DNA of 64,000 bases from Pedobacter lusitanus (GCF_040026395.1 NZ_CP157278.1:4712001-4776000), one strand, 5' to 3'. Positions 35,470 through 45,721 are shown, numbered from the stretch's first letter. Program-made: numbers and translations. The notes: generated from the letters alone by a model not told the origin.

Positions 35470-36318
35470 ATGAAATACGATTTAGCCGTAACGATAGATA
35501 AAGCCTCTGGATTCTGTTTCGGGGTAGTATATGCTATAGAAATGGCCGAAGATATTTTAGCAGAAGAAGAGTATCTATACTGTCTGGGAGATATTGTTCA
35601 TAATGATGAAGAAGTAAGACGTTTAACCGATAAAGGTTTGCGTATTATTGATCATGAGCAATTACATAGTCTGCATAATGAAAAAGTACTGATCAGAGCT
35701 CATGGTGAAGCACCTTCAACCTATCAGCTGGCACTGGAAAATAACCTGATTTTAATCGATGCTTCCTGTCCTGTTGTTTTGAAATTGCAAAACAGGATAA
35801 AGAATTCATACGATGATAAAGAACAGATCTTGATTTTCGGAAAACACGGTCATGCTGAGGTGATTGGTCTGCAGGGGCAAACTGATGGAAATGCAATTGT
35901 TTTTCAGGACCTGGCAGAACTGGATGATATGGACCTGCCTGGTAAATTTACGCTGTACAGTCAGACTACTAAAAGCACAGATAAATTCTATCATATTAAA
36001 GAGCAGTTATTAAGCCGTGGCTATGAAGTGAAAGCTAATGATACGATATGCAGACAAGTGTCTAATCGTTATGAGGATCTGGAGAAATTTGTTGTGAATT
36101 ATGACAGGATCATCTTTGTTTCCGGTAAAAAATCGTCCAATGGTAAAGTGCTTTATGATGTCTGCAAAAAATATAATGATCACTCTTATTTCATTTCCAA
36201 TATAGAGGAGCTGGATCTCAGCTGGTTTAGTCCGAATGATAAAATTGGTATCTGCGGAGCTACTTCTACACCGATGTGGTTAATGGAACAGGTAAAAGCA
36301 AAACTGGAGTCTTTATAG
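35470..36318 (+). CDS. ispH: 4-hydroxy-3-methylbut-2-enyl diphosphate reductase
   Basis: The 282-aa Fe-S enzyme performs the last step of the non-mevalonate isoprenoid pathway. The three cluster cysteines lie in SGFCFGVVYAIE, LIDASCPVV and NDTICRQVSNRYEDL. The conserved His residues are in GDIVHNDEEV and IRAHGEAPS, and FVSGKKSSNGKVLYDVC and ICGATSTP follow. The ATG at 35470 is chosen over an upstream TTG at 35455. Confidence 0.96.
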   Translation: MKYDLAVTIDKASGFCFGVVYAIEMAEDILAEEEYLYCLGDIVHNDEEVRRLTDKGLRIIDHEQLHSLHNEKVLIRAHGEAPSTYQLALENNLILIDASCPVVLKLQNRIKNSYDDKEQILIFGKHGHAEVIGLQGQTDGNAIVFQDLAELDDMDLPGKFTLYSQTTKSTDKFYHIKEQLLSRGYEVKANDTICRQVSNRYEDLEKFVVNYDRIIFVSGKKSSNGKVLYDVCKKYNDHSYFISNIEELDLSWFSPNDKIGICGATSTPMWLMEQVKAKLESL

Positions 36319-36386
36319 TCAAAGACTTGTTCATCATTAAAAAGTAATTATTCAAACGCCGTTTTAAGGCACATTAAGCATAATAG

Positions 36387-36394
36387 TATATTTG
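36387..36394 (+). promoter_or_regulatory. -7 promoter element of hemH
   Basis: TATATTTG matches TAnnTTTG and lies 51 bp before the hemH ATG. Confidence 0.5.
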
Positions 36395-36445
36395 TCGCAG
36401 AAACCGGCCCATATTGATATTTTGGGTTAGTTCTTTATGTAAACT

Positions 36446-37471
36446 ATGGGAAAAAAGGGTATATTATTAGTGAATTTAGGAACTCCGGACAGCCCGGAAG
36501 TAAAAGATGTACGCAGATATCTGGATCAATTTTTAATGGATGAGCGTGTTATCGATATTAACAGACTGAACAGAACATTATTAGTAAAAGGAATAATAGT
36601 ACCTTTCCGTAGTCCGAAAACGGCTAAATTATACAAAGAAATCTGGGATGAAAATGGTTCTCCTTTATTGTATTACAGTAAAATACAAGCAGCCCTGGTT
36701 CAGGAGCAGTTAGGACCTGAATATCATGTGGAATTAGCTATGCGTTACCAGAATCCATCCATTGAATCTGCTTTAGAAAGAATGAAGGCCGGATTGGTTG
36801 AAAGTATCCAGGTTATCCCGTTATTTCCTCAGTATGCATCTGCAAGTACCGGATCTGTCGTTCAGAAGGTGATGGAGATTGTTGGTAAATGGCAGACTAT
36901 TCCTCCTATATCATTTGTGAGCTCTTTCCATGATAATGAGATGATGATCAGTACTTTTGCTGATAATGCGAGAAAATATCAGCCAGAAACTTATGATCAG
37001 ATTCTGTTTAGTTTCCATGGTTTACCTGAGCGTCAGCTTATCAAATGCGATCACTCTGGTCAGCATTGTCTGCAGAAAGATGATTGTTGTGCTACTTTAA
37101 CAGACGTAAACAAATTTTGTTATTCGGCGCAATGTCATGATACGGCAAGACTGATTGCTGCAGAACTGAATATACCGGCATCACAGTATTCTGTATGTTT
37201 TCAATCCAGATTAGGAAAAGAACCATGGGTACAGCCTTATACTACAGATGTATTGAAAGAGCTGGCTGCCAAAGGCAAAAAAAGACTTCTGGTGTTCTGT
37301 CCTGCTTTTGTAGCTGATTGCCTGGAAACACTTTATGAAGTAACCGTTGAATATGGTGAAGAATTTAAAGAATTAGGTGGTGAAGAAGTACAACTGGTTT
37401 CCAGTTTAAATGATCACCCGCAATGGATTGCCACTTTGGTGAAAATGGTTAAAGACCATCACGGGAAATAA
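36446..37471 (+). CDS. hemH: Ferrochelatase
   Basis: The 341-aa enzyme inserts Fe2+ into protoporphyrin IX. The N-terminal KGILLVNLGTPDSPEV motif, the catalytic His in ILFSFHGLPERQL, a cysteine-rich loop (CDHSGQHCLQKDDCC) and the late CPAFVADCLETLYE with its conserved Glu are all present. Its last 23 bases overlap the 3' end of the convergent waaA gene. Confidence 0.96.
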   Translation: MGKKGILLVNLGTPDSPEVKDVRRYLDQFLMDERVIDINRLNRTLLVKGIIVPFRSPKTAKLYKEIWDENGSPLLYYSKIQAALVQEQLGPEYHVELAMRYQNPSIESALERMKAGLVESIQVIPLFPQYASASTGSVVQKVMEIVGKWQTIPPISFVSSFHDNEMMISTFADNARKYQPETYDQILFSFHGLPERQLIKCDHSGQHCLQKDDCCATLTDVNKFCYSAQCHDTARLIAAELNIPASQYSVCFQSRLGKEPWVQPYTTDVLKELAAKGKKRLLVFCPAFVADCLETLYEVTVEYGEEFKELGGEEVQLVSSLNDHPQWIATLVKMVKDHHGK

Positions 37472-38684
37472 ATGGCTCCAGATAGGTTAAAATCTGTCTG
37501 GTAGCTCCCTTTTTATCCTGAACATATTTTTTGGCAGCAGTTCCTGCATCGGCATCATGCTGTAATTTCTCAAAAGCAGATGATAGCTGAGGCATAGAGC
37601 TGATAGTTATTGCTGCGTTAATCTGCAATAAGTCTTTTGCTTCCTGGAATTTATCGTATTTAGGTCCGAAGATTACGGGTAAACCAAAAGCAGCGGCTTC
37701 CAGGGTGTTATGAATACTGACACCGAAACCTCCGCCAATATAAACCACCTTTCCATATTGATAAATTGAAGAAAGCAAGCCAATGTTGTCAATAAGCATA
37801 ACCTGACTCTCGGGTTGAGAAACCTGTCCATCTAATTGAGTATAACGCAATGCACCGGGAATGAGTTTGACGAGCTGGTCTATATGAGAAGGGCCAATTT
37901 CATGAGGGGCAATGATAAACTTCCATTGCGGATAAGCGGCGATCAGAGCAATAATCAGCTGTTCATCCTGAGGCCAGGTACTTCCTGCAATAAAAACCGG
38001 AGCCTGTCCGCAGAATTCTTCAATAAGCGGTAATGGCTGAACAGTTAATACATTCTCTGCTACCCTGTCAAAGCGTGTATCACCACTAAGACTCACGTTT
38101 TTAAAATTTAATCCCTCCAAAAGATTCACGCTCTCTGTGTTCTGTACAAAAAAATGGGTTACACAATGAAGCATCTTGCGGTAAAAACCGCCGTACCATT
38201 TGAAAAATAATTGGTTGGGTCTGAAAATCCCTGAAATAATCAATAATGGTACTTTTCTTTCATGCAGTAACTGGAAATAATGATACCAGAATTCATATTT
38301 GGTGAAAATTGCAATTTCCGGCTGTATAAGATCTATAAAACGTCTTGCATTTTTTTTAGTATCCAGTGGAAGATAGAAAATGCCATCTGCGAGAGCGTAA
38401 TTTTTACGGATTTCATAGCCCGAAGGAGAGAAGAAAGTAACTATGATTTTTTTTTCCGGATGTGTTTTTTTTAGTTCTTCTAAAACGGGTCTGCCCTGTT
38501 CAAATTCGCCCAGAGAGGCAAAGTGAAACCAGATGTGTTTTTGATTTCCGTCTGCTTTTTCTTTAATCTTACTAAAGATATTTTCTCTGCCTTTCAGGAA
38601 TAATTTAGCCTTCAGGTTAAAGAACGAAACGATGTATATGAGCATCTTGTAAAGCGCAATCCCAAAATTATAAAGCAAAAGCAT
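37449..38684 (-). CDS. waaA: 3-deoxy-D-manno-octulosonic acid transferase
   Basis: The 411-aa membrane-anchored glycosyltransferase adds Kdo to lipid A. The ATG at 38684 gives the usual N-terminal membrane anchor (LLLYNFGIALYKMLIYIVSFF); longer forms carry an implausible extension. Family stretches include HIWFHFASLGEFEQGRPVLE (with the catalytic Glu), ILTKYEFWY-like FTKYEFWYHYF, GDTRFDRV, FIAGSTWPQDE, APHEIGPSHI and VYIGGGFGVSIHNTLEAAAFG. Its 3' end overlaps convergent hemH by 23 bases. Confidence 0.95.
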   Translation of the reverse strand: MLLLYNFGIALYKMLIYIVSFFNLKAKLFLKGRENIFSKIKEKADGNQKHIWFHFASLGEFEQGRPVLEELKKTHPEKKIIVTFFSPSGYEIRKNYALADGIFYLPLDTKKNARRFIDLIQPEIAIFTKYEFWYHYFQLLHERKVPLLIISGIFRPNQLFFKWYGGFYRKMLHCVTHFFVQNTESVNLLEGLNFKNVSLSGDTRFDRVAENVLTVQPLPLIEEFCGQAPVFIAGSTWPQDEQLIIALIAAYPQWKFIIAPHEIGPSHIDQLVKLIPGALRYTQLDGQVSQPESQVMLIDNIGLLSSIYQYGKVVYIGGGFGVSIHNTLEAAAFGLPVIFGPKYDKFQEAKDLLQINAAITISSMPQLSSAFEKLQHDADAGTAAKKYVQDKKGATRQILTYLEPFISRDGL

Positions 38685-38863
38685 TTTGTTGTTTTTTATT
38701 ATCTTAGCCGAAGATACTTGATTAAAATTTAAAATTTTCTGATTATATGTTAAGTCATTAGGCTTTAGTATGATGTATCTGAGTTCTGTTTGAAATCTGA
38801 TCATCTGAATTTAAGCAGGCTGTGAGTTATTTAAACGAGTTAAATATATTTTAAAATATCTAT

Positions 38864-40174
38864 ATGAAAATTGCCGTAATCGGAACAGGTTATGTTGGGC
38901 TTGTGACAGGAACCTGCCTTGCTGAAACAGGTAATACTGTAATTTGTGTTGACATCAATGAAGCGAAGGTCCTGAAAATGCAAAATGGAGAGATTCCTAT
39001 TTATGAACCAGGATTAGACGTCTTATTTCTTAGAAATATTGAACAAAAAAGATTGACTTTTACTACTGATCTGGCTGTGGCAGTAGCATCGGCACAGATT
39101 ATCTTTATGGCTTTGCCAACGCCTCCGGGCGGGGATGGTGCAGCTGATTTATCTTATATCTTAGGGGCAGCTAAAGACATTGCCAAACTGGTTACTGAGT
39201 ATAAAGTGATTGTTAATAAATCTACTGTTCCTGTAGGCACAGCCGATAAAGTACAGGCAGTATTTGCAGAACATACCAGTGTTAAAATAGATGTAGTTTC
39301 AAATCCTGAATTTTTACGTGAAGGGGTTGCAGTAGAAGATTTTATGAAACCTGACCGTGTTGTTATCGGGACAAGAAGTGAGCAGGCGCGAAAACTGATG
39401 GCAGAACTTTACGGGCCATATGTTCGTCAGGGGAACCCGGTTCTTTTTATGGACGAAAAATCCTCTGAACTGACTAAATATGCTGCTAATTCATTCCTGG
39501 CGACAAAAATTACCTTCATGAATGAAGTAGCCAATTTATGTGAGCTTGTTGGTGCTGATGTCGATGCTGTGCGCAGAGGAATCGGATCTGATGACAGAAT
39601 TGGAAAACGTTTTCTTTTTCCTGGTATAGGATACGGAGGTTCCTGCTTCCCTAAAGATGTGCAGGCCCTGGCAAAATCTGCTGAAGAGAATAAATATGAT
39701 TTCCAGATCCTTAAAGCTGTAATGAATATCAATGAGAAGCAAAAGACGGTATTGGTAAATAAATTATTAAGCTATTATCATGATGATTTGAAAGGCAAGC
39801 ATTTCGCGTTATGGGGACTTGCTTTTAAACCTGAAACTGATGATATCCGTGAGGCTCCTGCTTTATACATTATAGATGAACTGATAGCAAAAGGAGCTAC
39901 AGTTACAGTTTTTGATCCTGAAGGAATGGAAAATGTAAAAGCCCTGATTGGAGATAAAGTAGCTTATGCAAATAATCAGTACGATGCGCTGGACGCAGCT
40001 GATGCTTTGTTGATCGCTACTGAGTGGTCAGTTTTCCGTAATCCTGATTTTGAGAGAATGGAAGAGAAATTAGCCAGCAAGGTCATTTTTGATGGTCGTA
40101 ATTTATACGATTTGCAGAAGATGATCGATTTAGGATATTATTACAACAGTATTGGCCGTAAATTGGTAGATTAA
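38864..40174 (+). CDS. ugd: UDP-glucose 6-dehydrogenase
   Basis: The 436-aa enzyme oxidises UDP-glucose to UDP-glucuronate with two NAD+. It has the N-terminal Rossmann motif [10 protein letters not shown], the [13 protein letters not shown] stretch, the catalytic Cys in [11 protein letters not shown], and the C-terminal UDP-binding domain ([19 protein letters not shown]). Its stop shares one base with the start of the UXS-type gene, so product and next substrate are coupled (UDP-glucuronate to UDP-xylose). Confidence 0.96.
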   Translation: MKIAVIGTGYVGLVTGTCLAETGNTVICVDINEAKVLKMQNGEIPIYEPGLDVLFLRNIEQKRLTFTTDLAVAVASAQIIFMALPTPPGGDGAADLSYILGAAKDIAKLVTEYKVIVNKSTVPVGTADKVQAVFAEHTSVKIDVVSNPEFLREGVAVEDFMKPDRVVIGTRSEQARKLMAELYGPYVRQGNPVLFMDEKSSELTKYAANSFLATKITFMNEVANLCELVGADVDAVRRGIGSDDRIGKRFLFPGIGYGGSCFPKDVQALAKSAEENKYDFQILKAVMNINEKQKTVLVNKLLSYYHDDLKGKHFALWGLAFKPETDDIREAPALYIIDELIAKGATVTVFDPEGMENVKALIGDKVAYANNQYDALDAADALLIATEWSVFRNPDFERMEEKLASKVIFDGRNLYDLQKMIDLGYYYNSIGRKLVD

Positions 40175-41163
40175 TGGAGCGTAAAAGAGTATTGATTACC
40201 GGTGCAGCCGGATTTCTTGGTTCGCATTTGTGCGACAGATTTATTAAGGAAGATTATCATGTTATTGCGATGGATAACCTGATTACAGGTGATCTGCAAA
40301 ATATTGAGCATCTTTTTGCATTAGAGAACTTTGAGTTTTCACATCATGATGTTTCCAAGTTTGTTTATGTACCAGGTAAACTGGATTATATCCTTCATTT
40401 TGCTTCTCCTGCAAGTCCGATAGATTATCTTAAAATTCCTATACAGACTTTAAAAGTAGGTTCGCTGGGAACACATAATCTTTTGGGTTTAGCTAAAAAT
40501 AAGAAGGCCCGGATGATCATAGCTTCCACATCAGAAGTATATGGTGATCCAAGTGTAAATCCTCAGCCGGAAGAATATTGGGGAAATGTAAACCCCGTAG
40601 GTCCAAGAGGAGTATATGATGAGGCAAAACGTTTCCAGGAAGCTATGACAATGGCTTACCACACTTTTCATGGTTTGGAAACACGTATTGTACGCATATT
40701 TAATACTTATGGTCCCAGAATGCGTCTGAATGACGGACGTGTACTGCCGGCTTTTATCGGGCAGGCATTAAGAGGGGAGGACCTGACTGTTTTTGGTGAT
40801 GGTTCACAGACCCGTTCTTTCTGTTATGTGGATGACCTGGTAGAAGGAATTTACAGACTGTTATTAAGCGATTATGCGCAACCTGTAAATATCGGGAACC
40901 CTGATGAAATTACTATCGGGCAGTTTGCCGAAGAAATCATTAAACTTACCGGTACTACGCAAAAAGTTATTTATAAAGATTTACCGGTAGATGATCCTAA
41001 ACAACGCAGACCAGATATCACTAAAGCAAGGGCTCTGCTTAATTGGGAACCTAAAGTGAACCGTGCAGAGGGCTTGAAAATTACTTATGAATATTTCAAA
41101 AGTTTACCTGCAGAAGCATTAATAAACAAAGAACATAAAGATTTTACAACTTATAATCGTTAA
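40174..41163 (+). CDS. UDP-glucuronate decarboxylase (UDP-xylose synthase)
   Basis: The 329-aa extended SDR has [14 protein letters not shown] at the NAD site, the Thr/Ser and YxxxK catalytic set ([21 protein letters not shown]), and the UXS-typical stretches [18 protein letters not shown] and [16 protein letters not shown]. It should decarboxylate UDP-glucuronate to UDP-xylose. The start overlaps the ugd stop by one base. It is followed 6 bp later by galE. Confidence 0.93.
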   Translation: MERKRVLITGAAGFLGSHLCDRFIKEDYHVIAMDNLITGDLQNIEHLFALENFEFSHHDVSKFVYVPGKLDYILHFASPASPIDYLKIPIQTLKVGSLGTHNLLGLAKNKKARMIIASTSEVYGDPSVNPQPEEYWGNVNPVGPRGVYDEAKRFQEAMTMAYHTFHGLETRIVRIFNTYGPRMRLNDGRVLPAFIGQALRGEDLTVFGDGSQTRSFCYVDDLVEGIYRLLLSDYAQPVNIGNPDEITIGQFAEEIIKLTGTTQKVIYKDLPVDDPKQRRPDITKARALLNWEPKVNRAEGLKITYEYFKSLPAEALINKEHKDFTTYNR

Positions 41164-41169
41164 TTAGAA

Positions 41170-42192
41170 ATGGCAAAAATATTAGTTACAGGAGGAACAG
41201 GATTTATTGGTTCTCATACTGCAGTTGAATTGATTAATGCAGGTTACGAAATAATTCTGGTAGACAACTTCTCAAATTCCAACAGAAGAATTCTTACACA
41301 ACTGGAAACTATTCTTGGTCAGCAACCAGAGTTTGTAGAGCTGGACCTTTGTGATGAAGCTAAAGTGAAAGAATTCGTTGCGCTTCATCCTGAAATTACC
41401 GGAGTAATTCATTTTGCAGCCTATAAGGCAGTAGGTGAATCGGTACAGCAGCCACTTAAATATTACAGGAATAACTTTTATTCGTTAATCAACCTGATTA
41501 ATGCTTTTGACAGTAAAATAGATCTGGTATTTTCATCGTCCTGTACCGTATACGGGCAGCCTGATCATTTACCGGTAACAGAAGACGCGCCTGTTAAGAA
41601 AGCAGAATCACCTTACGGAAATACAAAACAGATAGCAGAAGAAATTCTGGCCGAAACCTGTGCAGTTACCCCTGGTTTAAACGTAACGTCACTGCGTTAT
41701 TTTAATCCGGTTGGTGCTCATGAAACAGCTCTGATTGGTGAATTGCCTATAGGTGTGCCTCAGAATCTGATTCCTTTTATCACACAATCAGCAATTGGTA
41801 AACGTGGTCCTATTACAGTTTACGGTGACGATTATAATACACCTGATGGCAGTGCAATCAGAGACTATATACATGTGGTAGATCTTGCCAAAGCACATGT
41901 TGCTGCAATTAAGCGTATGGAAAGTGGTAAAGCAGCTACTAATTATGAAGTCTTTAATTTAGGAACAGGCAAAGGCAGTTCTGTACTGGAAATTATCGGC
42001 GCTTTTGAAAAATCAACCGGTGTGAAATTAAACTATACAATAGGGGCAAGAAGAGAAGGAGATATTGAACAGGTATGGGGTGATGTAACCAAATCTGCTG
42101 CTCAGCTTGGCTGGAAGGCAGAACTGGGGATTGACCAGATGATGTCATCGGCATGGGCATGGGAAAACTACATTAAAGATAACCCCTTTTAA
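41170..42192 (+). CDS. galE: UDP-glucose 4-epimerase
   Basis: The 340-aa SDR has GGTGFIGSHTAVEL, the IHFAAYKAVGESVQQPL stretch, the SSSCTVYG catalytic Ser and YGNTK (YxxxK). The GalE-type LRYFNPVGAH, GDDYNTPDGSAIRDYIHVVDLA and YEVFNLGTGKGSSVLE stretches are also present. It interconverts UDP-glucose and UDP-galactose, and possibly UDP-xylose and UDP-arabinose given the neighbour. It is in the ugd-UXS-galE operon; the next ATG follows the stop directly. Confidence 0.94.
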   Translation: MAKILVTGGTGFIGSHTAVELINAGYEIILVDNFSNSNRRILTQLETILGQQPEFVELDLCDEAKVKEFVALHPEITGVIHFAAYKAVGESVQQPLKYYRNNFYSLINLINAFDSKIDLVFSSSCTVYGQPDHLPVTEDAPVKKAESPYGNTKQIAEEILAETCAVTPGLNVTSLRYFNPVGAHETALIGELPIGVPQNLIPFITQSAIGKRGPITVYGDDYNTPDGSAIRDYIHVVDLAKAHVAAIKRMESGKAATNYEVFNLGTGKGSSVLEIIGAFEKSTGVKLNYTIGARREGDIEQVWGDVTKSAAQLGWKAELGIDQMMSSAWAWENYIKDNPF

Positions 42193-42759
42193 ATGTTATT
42201 AAAAGATCATAAAGACCTTAAAGCAGCAATAACAGCAATCCCTGATAAAGAAAAGGATAAGTTATTGCTTCGTCTGATCGCAAAAGATAAAGTACTGACA
42301 GAGCATCTCCATTTTAAGTTACTGGAAGATAAAGCTGACCTTGAAGAAAGACATCAATTACTGAAACAGGAAATTGACGAATCAGTAGAAATACTGAATC
42401 AGATGAGAAAAGCAACTTCTAAAGATGCATTGCTTATACTGAGAAAGCTGAACGGCAGGGTTAATCATCATTATAAAGTGACTAAAGATCCTAATACAGA
42501 AGCAGAACTTAGATTGTACTTATTGAAAAGTGTACCTGCAGGTTATAACGAAAGTGTATTATCGCCGCTGGCTAAGTTTAATGAACGTTTGAAAACTTAT
42601 TTTTTGAGAACAACACTGGCCTTATACAAAAAGTATCAGAAGCTGCATGAAGATTTACAGTATGATCTGAAAGATGAGTTTAATGCAGTCCTGCAAAAGC
42701 TGGAACAACAGGACTTAACAAAAGCGGCATCAGAATTGGGGTTGCCCAAAGAAGTTTAA
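42193..42759 (+). CDS. Conserved hypothetical helical protein
   Basis: The 188-aa protein is charged and nearly all helical (KAAITAIPDKEKDKLLLRLIAKDKVL; ADLEERHQLLKQEIDESVEILNQMRKA), without signal or membrane segments. I do not recognise a family. Its ATG directly follows the galE stop, and rfbB starts 35 bp later, so it belongs to the nucleotide-sugar operon by position. A coiled-coil or scaffold role is only a guess. Confidence 0.8.
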   Translation: MLLKDHKDLKAAITAIPDKEKDKLLLRLIAKDKVLTEHLHFKLLEDKADLEERHQLLKQEIDESVEILNQMRKATSKDALLILRKLNGRVNHHYKVTKDPNTEAELRLYLLKSVPAGYNESVLSPLAKFNERLKTYFLRTTLALYKKYQKLHEDLQYDLKDEFNAVLQKLEQQDLTKAASELGLPKEV

Positions 42760-42794
42760 AATACCTACAAAAAAGAAGATAAAAGATAGGAACA

Positions 42795-43844
42795 ATGAAG
42801 AAGATTTTAATAACGGGAGGTGCAGGATTTATCGGTTCTCATGTAGTGAGAAGATTCGTTAATAAATATCCTGATTATCAAATCGTAAATCTGGATAAGT
42901 TAACATATGCTGGTAATCTTGCCAATTTAACAGATATAGAAGCAAACCCAAATTACAAATTTGTAAAGGCAGATATTACTGATGCAGAAGAAATCAATGC
43001 ATTGTTCAAGCAGGAAAATTTTGATGCTGTAATCCACCTGGCAGCAGAGTCACATGTTGACAGATCTATTACAGATCCTACAGCATTTGTAATGACAAAC
43101 GTAATTGGTACAGTTAACCTGCTTAATGCAGCAAGAGAATTCTGGAAAGGTGACTATCAGACTAAACGTTTTTATCATGTATCAACGGATGAAGTTTATG
43201 GCGCTTTAGGTGATACGGGTATGTTTACTGAAAGTACCAGTTATGATCCACATAGTCCTTATTCTGCTTCCAAAGCATCGTCAGATCATTTTGTAAGAGC
43301 TTATCATGATACTTATGGTATTGATATTGTAATCTCAAACTGTTCTAATAATTACGGATCTCATCACTTCCCTGAAAAGCTGATTCCACTGGCTATTAAC
43401 AATATCAAAAATAGCCTCCCGGTACCGGTTTATGGCAAAGGAGAGAATATCCGTGACTGGTTATGGGTAGAAGATCATGCACGTGCTATTGATGTTATTT
43501 TTCATGAAGCTAAAACAGGAGAAACCTATAATATAGGTGGACACAATGAGTGGAAAAATATTGATCTGATCCATTTACTATGTAAAATCATGGATAAGAA
43601 ATTAGGCCGCGGAGAAGGTGAGTCTGCTAAACTGATCACTTTTGTAACTGACCGTGCCGGACATGATTTGCGTTATGCAATTGATTCCACGAAGTTGCAG
43701 GAAAAACTGAACTGGGTGCCTAGTCTGCAGTTTGAAGAAGGGTTGGAGAAGACAGTAGAGTGGTATCTTGAGAATGAAGAATGGTTGAATAACGTTACTT
43801 CAGGAAACTATCAAAAGTACTATCAAACTCAGTATAACAGATAG
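42795..43844 (+). CDS. rfbB: dTDP-glucose 4,6-dehydratase
   Basis: The 349-aa SDR has GGAGFIGSHVVRRF, LDKLTYAGNLANL, HLAAESHVDRSITDP, the STDEVYG catalytic Thr/Asp/Glu set, YSASK and NCSNNYGSHHFPEKLIPL. It makes dTDP-4-keto-6-deoxyglucose, the precursor of rhamnose and other deoxysugars. The rest of the rhamnose pathway (rfbA, rfbC, rfbD) is not in the window. It closes the sugar-nucleotide operon and is followed by a strong hairpin. Confidence 0.95.
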   Translation: MKKILITGGAGFIGSHVVRRFVNKYPDYQIVNLDKLTYAGNLANLTDIEANPNYKFVKADITDAEEINALFKQENFDAVIHLAAESHVDRSITDPTAFVMTNVIGTVNLLNAAREFWKGDYQTKRFYHVSTDEVYGALGDTGMFTESTSYDPHSPYSASKASSDHFVRAYHDTYGIDIVISNCSNNYGSHHFPEKLIPLAINNIKNSLPVPVYGKGENIRDWLWVEDHARAIDVIFHEAKTGETYNIGGHNEWKNIDLIHLLCKIMDKKLGRGEGESAKLITFVTDRAGHDLRYAIDSTKLQEKLNWVPSLQFEEGLEKTVEWYLENEEWLNNVTSGNYQKYYQTQYNR

Positions 43845-43862
43845 TCCCGGAGCATAAGATAT

Positions 43863-43939
43863 AAAAGTCTGTTATCCAATTCTGATGCGGAATTCCTCCT
43901 GGAAGGCCGTGAATGTCAGGATTGAGTAACAGACTTTTT
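43863..43939. terminator. Large bidirectional hairpin terminator
   Basis: AAAAGTCTGTTATCCAAT (from 43863) pairs with ATTGAGTAACAGACTTTTT (to 43939) with two mismatches and a long loop. It lies between convergent rfbB and the permease gene and has T-runs on both strands. Confidence 0.65.
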
Positions 43940-43961
43940 GCGTAGCGGGATTGCTCTTTAA

Positions 43962-45194
43962 TTATTCGTAACGCAATGCTTCTACCGGATCAAGTTTTGA
44001 GGCTTTCTTGGCGGGATAATAACCAGAAGCCACCCCAACCAGAACACACAGTGCAAATCCACCAAGGATGAATAGCCACGGTATAATAAATGAACCACCC
44101 ATCATGAGTGAAATTGCATTTCCAAGCATTACACCAAACAGAATACCCATAGCACCTCCCATCAGACATATCATGACAGCTTCAATCAGAAACTGTTTTC
44201 TGATAACCGAAGGATTTGCGCCGATAGCCTTCCTGATCCCAATCTCACGGGTACGCTCAGTTACTGAAACCAGCATGATGTTCATCAGACCTATAGAAGC
44301 ACCGATCAGGGTAATTACCCCAATGGCTACCCCACCGATTGCAATCATCGCAAGATCTTTAAACAAAGTCTGAGCAAGGGCATCACTTTTGGTTATTTCA
44401 AAGTCATTAGGCTCTTTGATTTTTATTTTACGTACATTCCTGAACTCGGCAGTTGCCTCCCCAATGACATTCTCCATCTGCTCCGGTTTAGTAACCATAA
44501 TACTGATAGTATAAGAGGGGTTAGGAGATGCATTAATGACCTTTGCTTTATATAGCGGGATGAAGATAGCCCTGTCGGCACTGAATCCCATACTGGAACC
44601 CTTTGGAGCCAGTACACCAACTACTTTTAAACGGGTTCCACCTGCGGTAATAAATTTATCAACAGGAGACTCTTTTTTGAATAGGGAAGTACCAATCTCA
44701 CTACCAATAATACAGACATTTGGTCCTTGTTCTGCCTCTTCAGCAGTGAAATTACGTCCGCTGGCAATATCTACCCCCTGAGACTTCAGTCCATTTTCGT
44801 CAATACCCCGGATATTGATATTCGGATTTGTTTTTTCCTGATTGTATTTTGCTGTAGCTCCACCAGAGGCAATTACGCTGATGGTGATTACAGCCGGAAC
44901 ATCCAGTTGTTTTTTTAAGGTAATTGCATCATCGTAGCGTATAGCTTTGGATGCTTTAGCCTGTTGACCGGGGCCACCAAAATTAATACCAGAACCTCTG
45001 TTCCTGATGGTAAAAGCATTTGCCCCCATATTGGAAAATGCATCCGTCATACTTGTTTTTACCGCATCCAGAGTAGTCAGAATCCCTACCAGCGCTGATA
45101 AACCAATGGCGATAATTAATGCAGTAAGCATAGTACGCAGACGGTTACTTTGTATAGATTGCAGGGCGAGCCTTATATTTTCTGTATAGGTCAT
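43962..45194 (-). CDS. MacB/FtsX-type ABC transporter permease
   Basis: The 410-aa protein has an N-terminal membrane helix (LRTMLTALIIAIGLSALVGIL), a large MacB_PCD periplasmic domain with an SGRNFTAEEAEQG stretch, and a C-terminal FtsX domain of three helices. The family loops TERTREIGIRKAIGANPSVIRKQFLIEA and SGYYPAKKASKLDPVEALRYE are present. The ATPase partner is not adjacent. Family members export lipoproteins, peptides or macrolides, or do envelope mechanotransmission, and the substrate here is unknown. Confidence 0.93.
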   Translation of the reverse strand: MTYTENIRLALQSIQSNRLRTMLTALIIAIGLSALVGILTTLDAVKTSMTDAFSNMGANAFTIRNRGSGINFGGPGQQAKASKAIRYDDAITLKKQLDVPAVITISVIASGGATAKYNQEKTNPNINIRGIDENGLKSQGVDIASGRNFTAEEAEQGPNVCIIGSEIGTSLFKKESPVDKFITAGGTRLKVVGVLAPKGSSMGFSADRAIFIPLYKAKVINASPNPSYTISIMVTKPEQMENVIGEATAEFRNVRKIKIKEPNDFEITKSDALAQTLFKDLAMIAIGGVAIGVITLIGASIGLMNIMLVSVTERTREIGIRKAIGANPSVIRKQFLIEAVMICLMGGAMGILFGVMLGNAISLMMGGSFIIPWLFILGGFALCVLVGVASGYYPAKKASKLDPVEALRYE

Positions 45195-45228
45195 TTCTTC
45201 TTGAGCTGATTTGGATGGGTTAAAAATA

Positions 45229-45260
45229 AAAAGTCCCGCTGTTAGGACAACGGGACTTTT
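45229..45260 (-). terminator. Terminator after the Fe-S carrier gene
   Basis: AAAAGTCCCG (45229-45238) and CGGGACTTTT (45251-45260) form a 10-bp stem. On the minus strand it is followed by TTTATTTTTAA, 27 bp past the carrier gene stop. Confidence 0.8.
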
Positions 45261-45286
45261 AAAATGTTACAGGAAATTTTTTTTAT

Positions 45287-45637
45287 TTATACTGAAAAAC
45301 TGGTTCCACAACCACAGGTACTTTCTGCATTTGGATTACTAAAAGTAAAACCTCTTGAGTTTAATCCATCCTGCCAGTCTACCTGCATGCCCAGTAAATA
45401 CATCTGGTGTGCTTTATTCATGAAAATTTTCATTCCACTAATGATAAATTCCTGATCTCCATCTTTTTTCTGGTCAAAGCCCAGCAAATAGCTCATGCCT
45501 GAACATCCGCCACCTTCAACACCAACGCGTAAACCAAAATCTTCAGCAATTTCCTGCTGATCTTTTAATTTCAAAAGTTCTTTTAAAGCCGTTTCAGTAA
45601 AAGAAACCGGTGCAAATGCTGTATCAACTGTACTCAT
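45287..45637 (-). CDS. A-type iron-sulfur carrier (HesB/IscA/ErpA family)
   Basis: From the ATG at 45637 the protein is 116 aa; a longer in-frame extension upstream looks non-coding. It carries FTETALKELLKLK, GLRVGVEGGGCSGMSYLLGF (first conserved Cys) and the C-terminal STCGCG pair. These three cysteines bind Fe or an Fe-S cluster for transfer to apoproteins. The leader has a TATCTTTG promoter element (45722-45729) and a small GGCTAT/ATAGCC hairpin. No isc or suf cluster is adjacent. Confidence 0.92.
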   Translation of the reverse strand: MSTVDTAFAPVSFTETALKELLKLKDQQEIAEDFGLRVGVEGGGCSGMSYLLGFDQKKDGDQEFIISGMKIFMNKAHQMYLLGMQVDWQDGLNSRGFTFSNPNAESTCGCGTSFSV

Positions 45638-45721
45638 GATATTTCTAATTTGGAATAACAAATATATCCTTATGGCGCACAAACATGTGGCTTTGGCTAT
45701 CCAATAGCCGGATTGTCTGAG

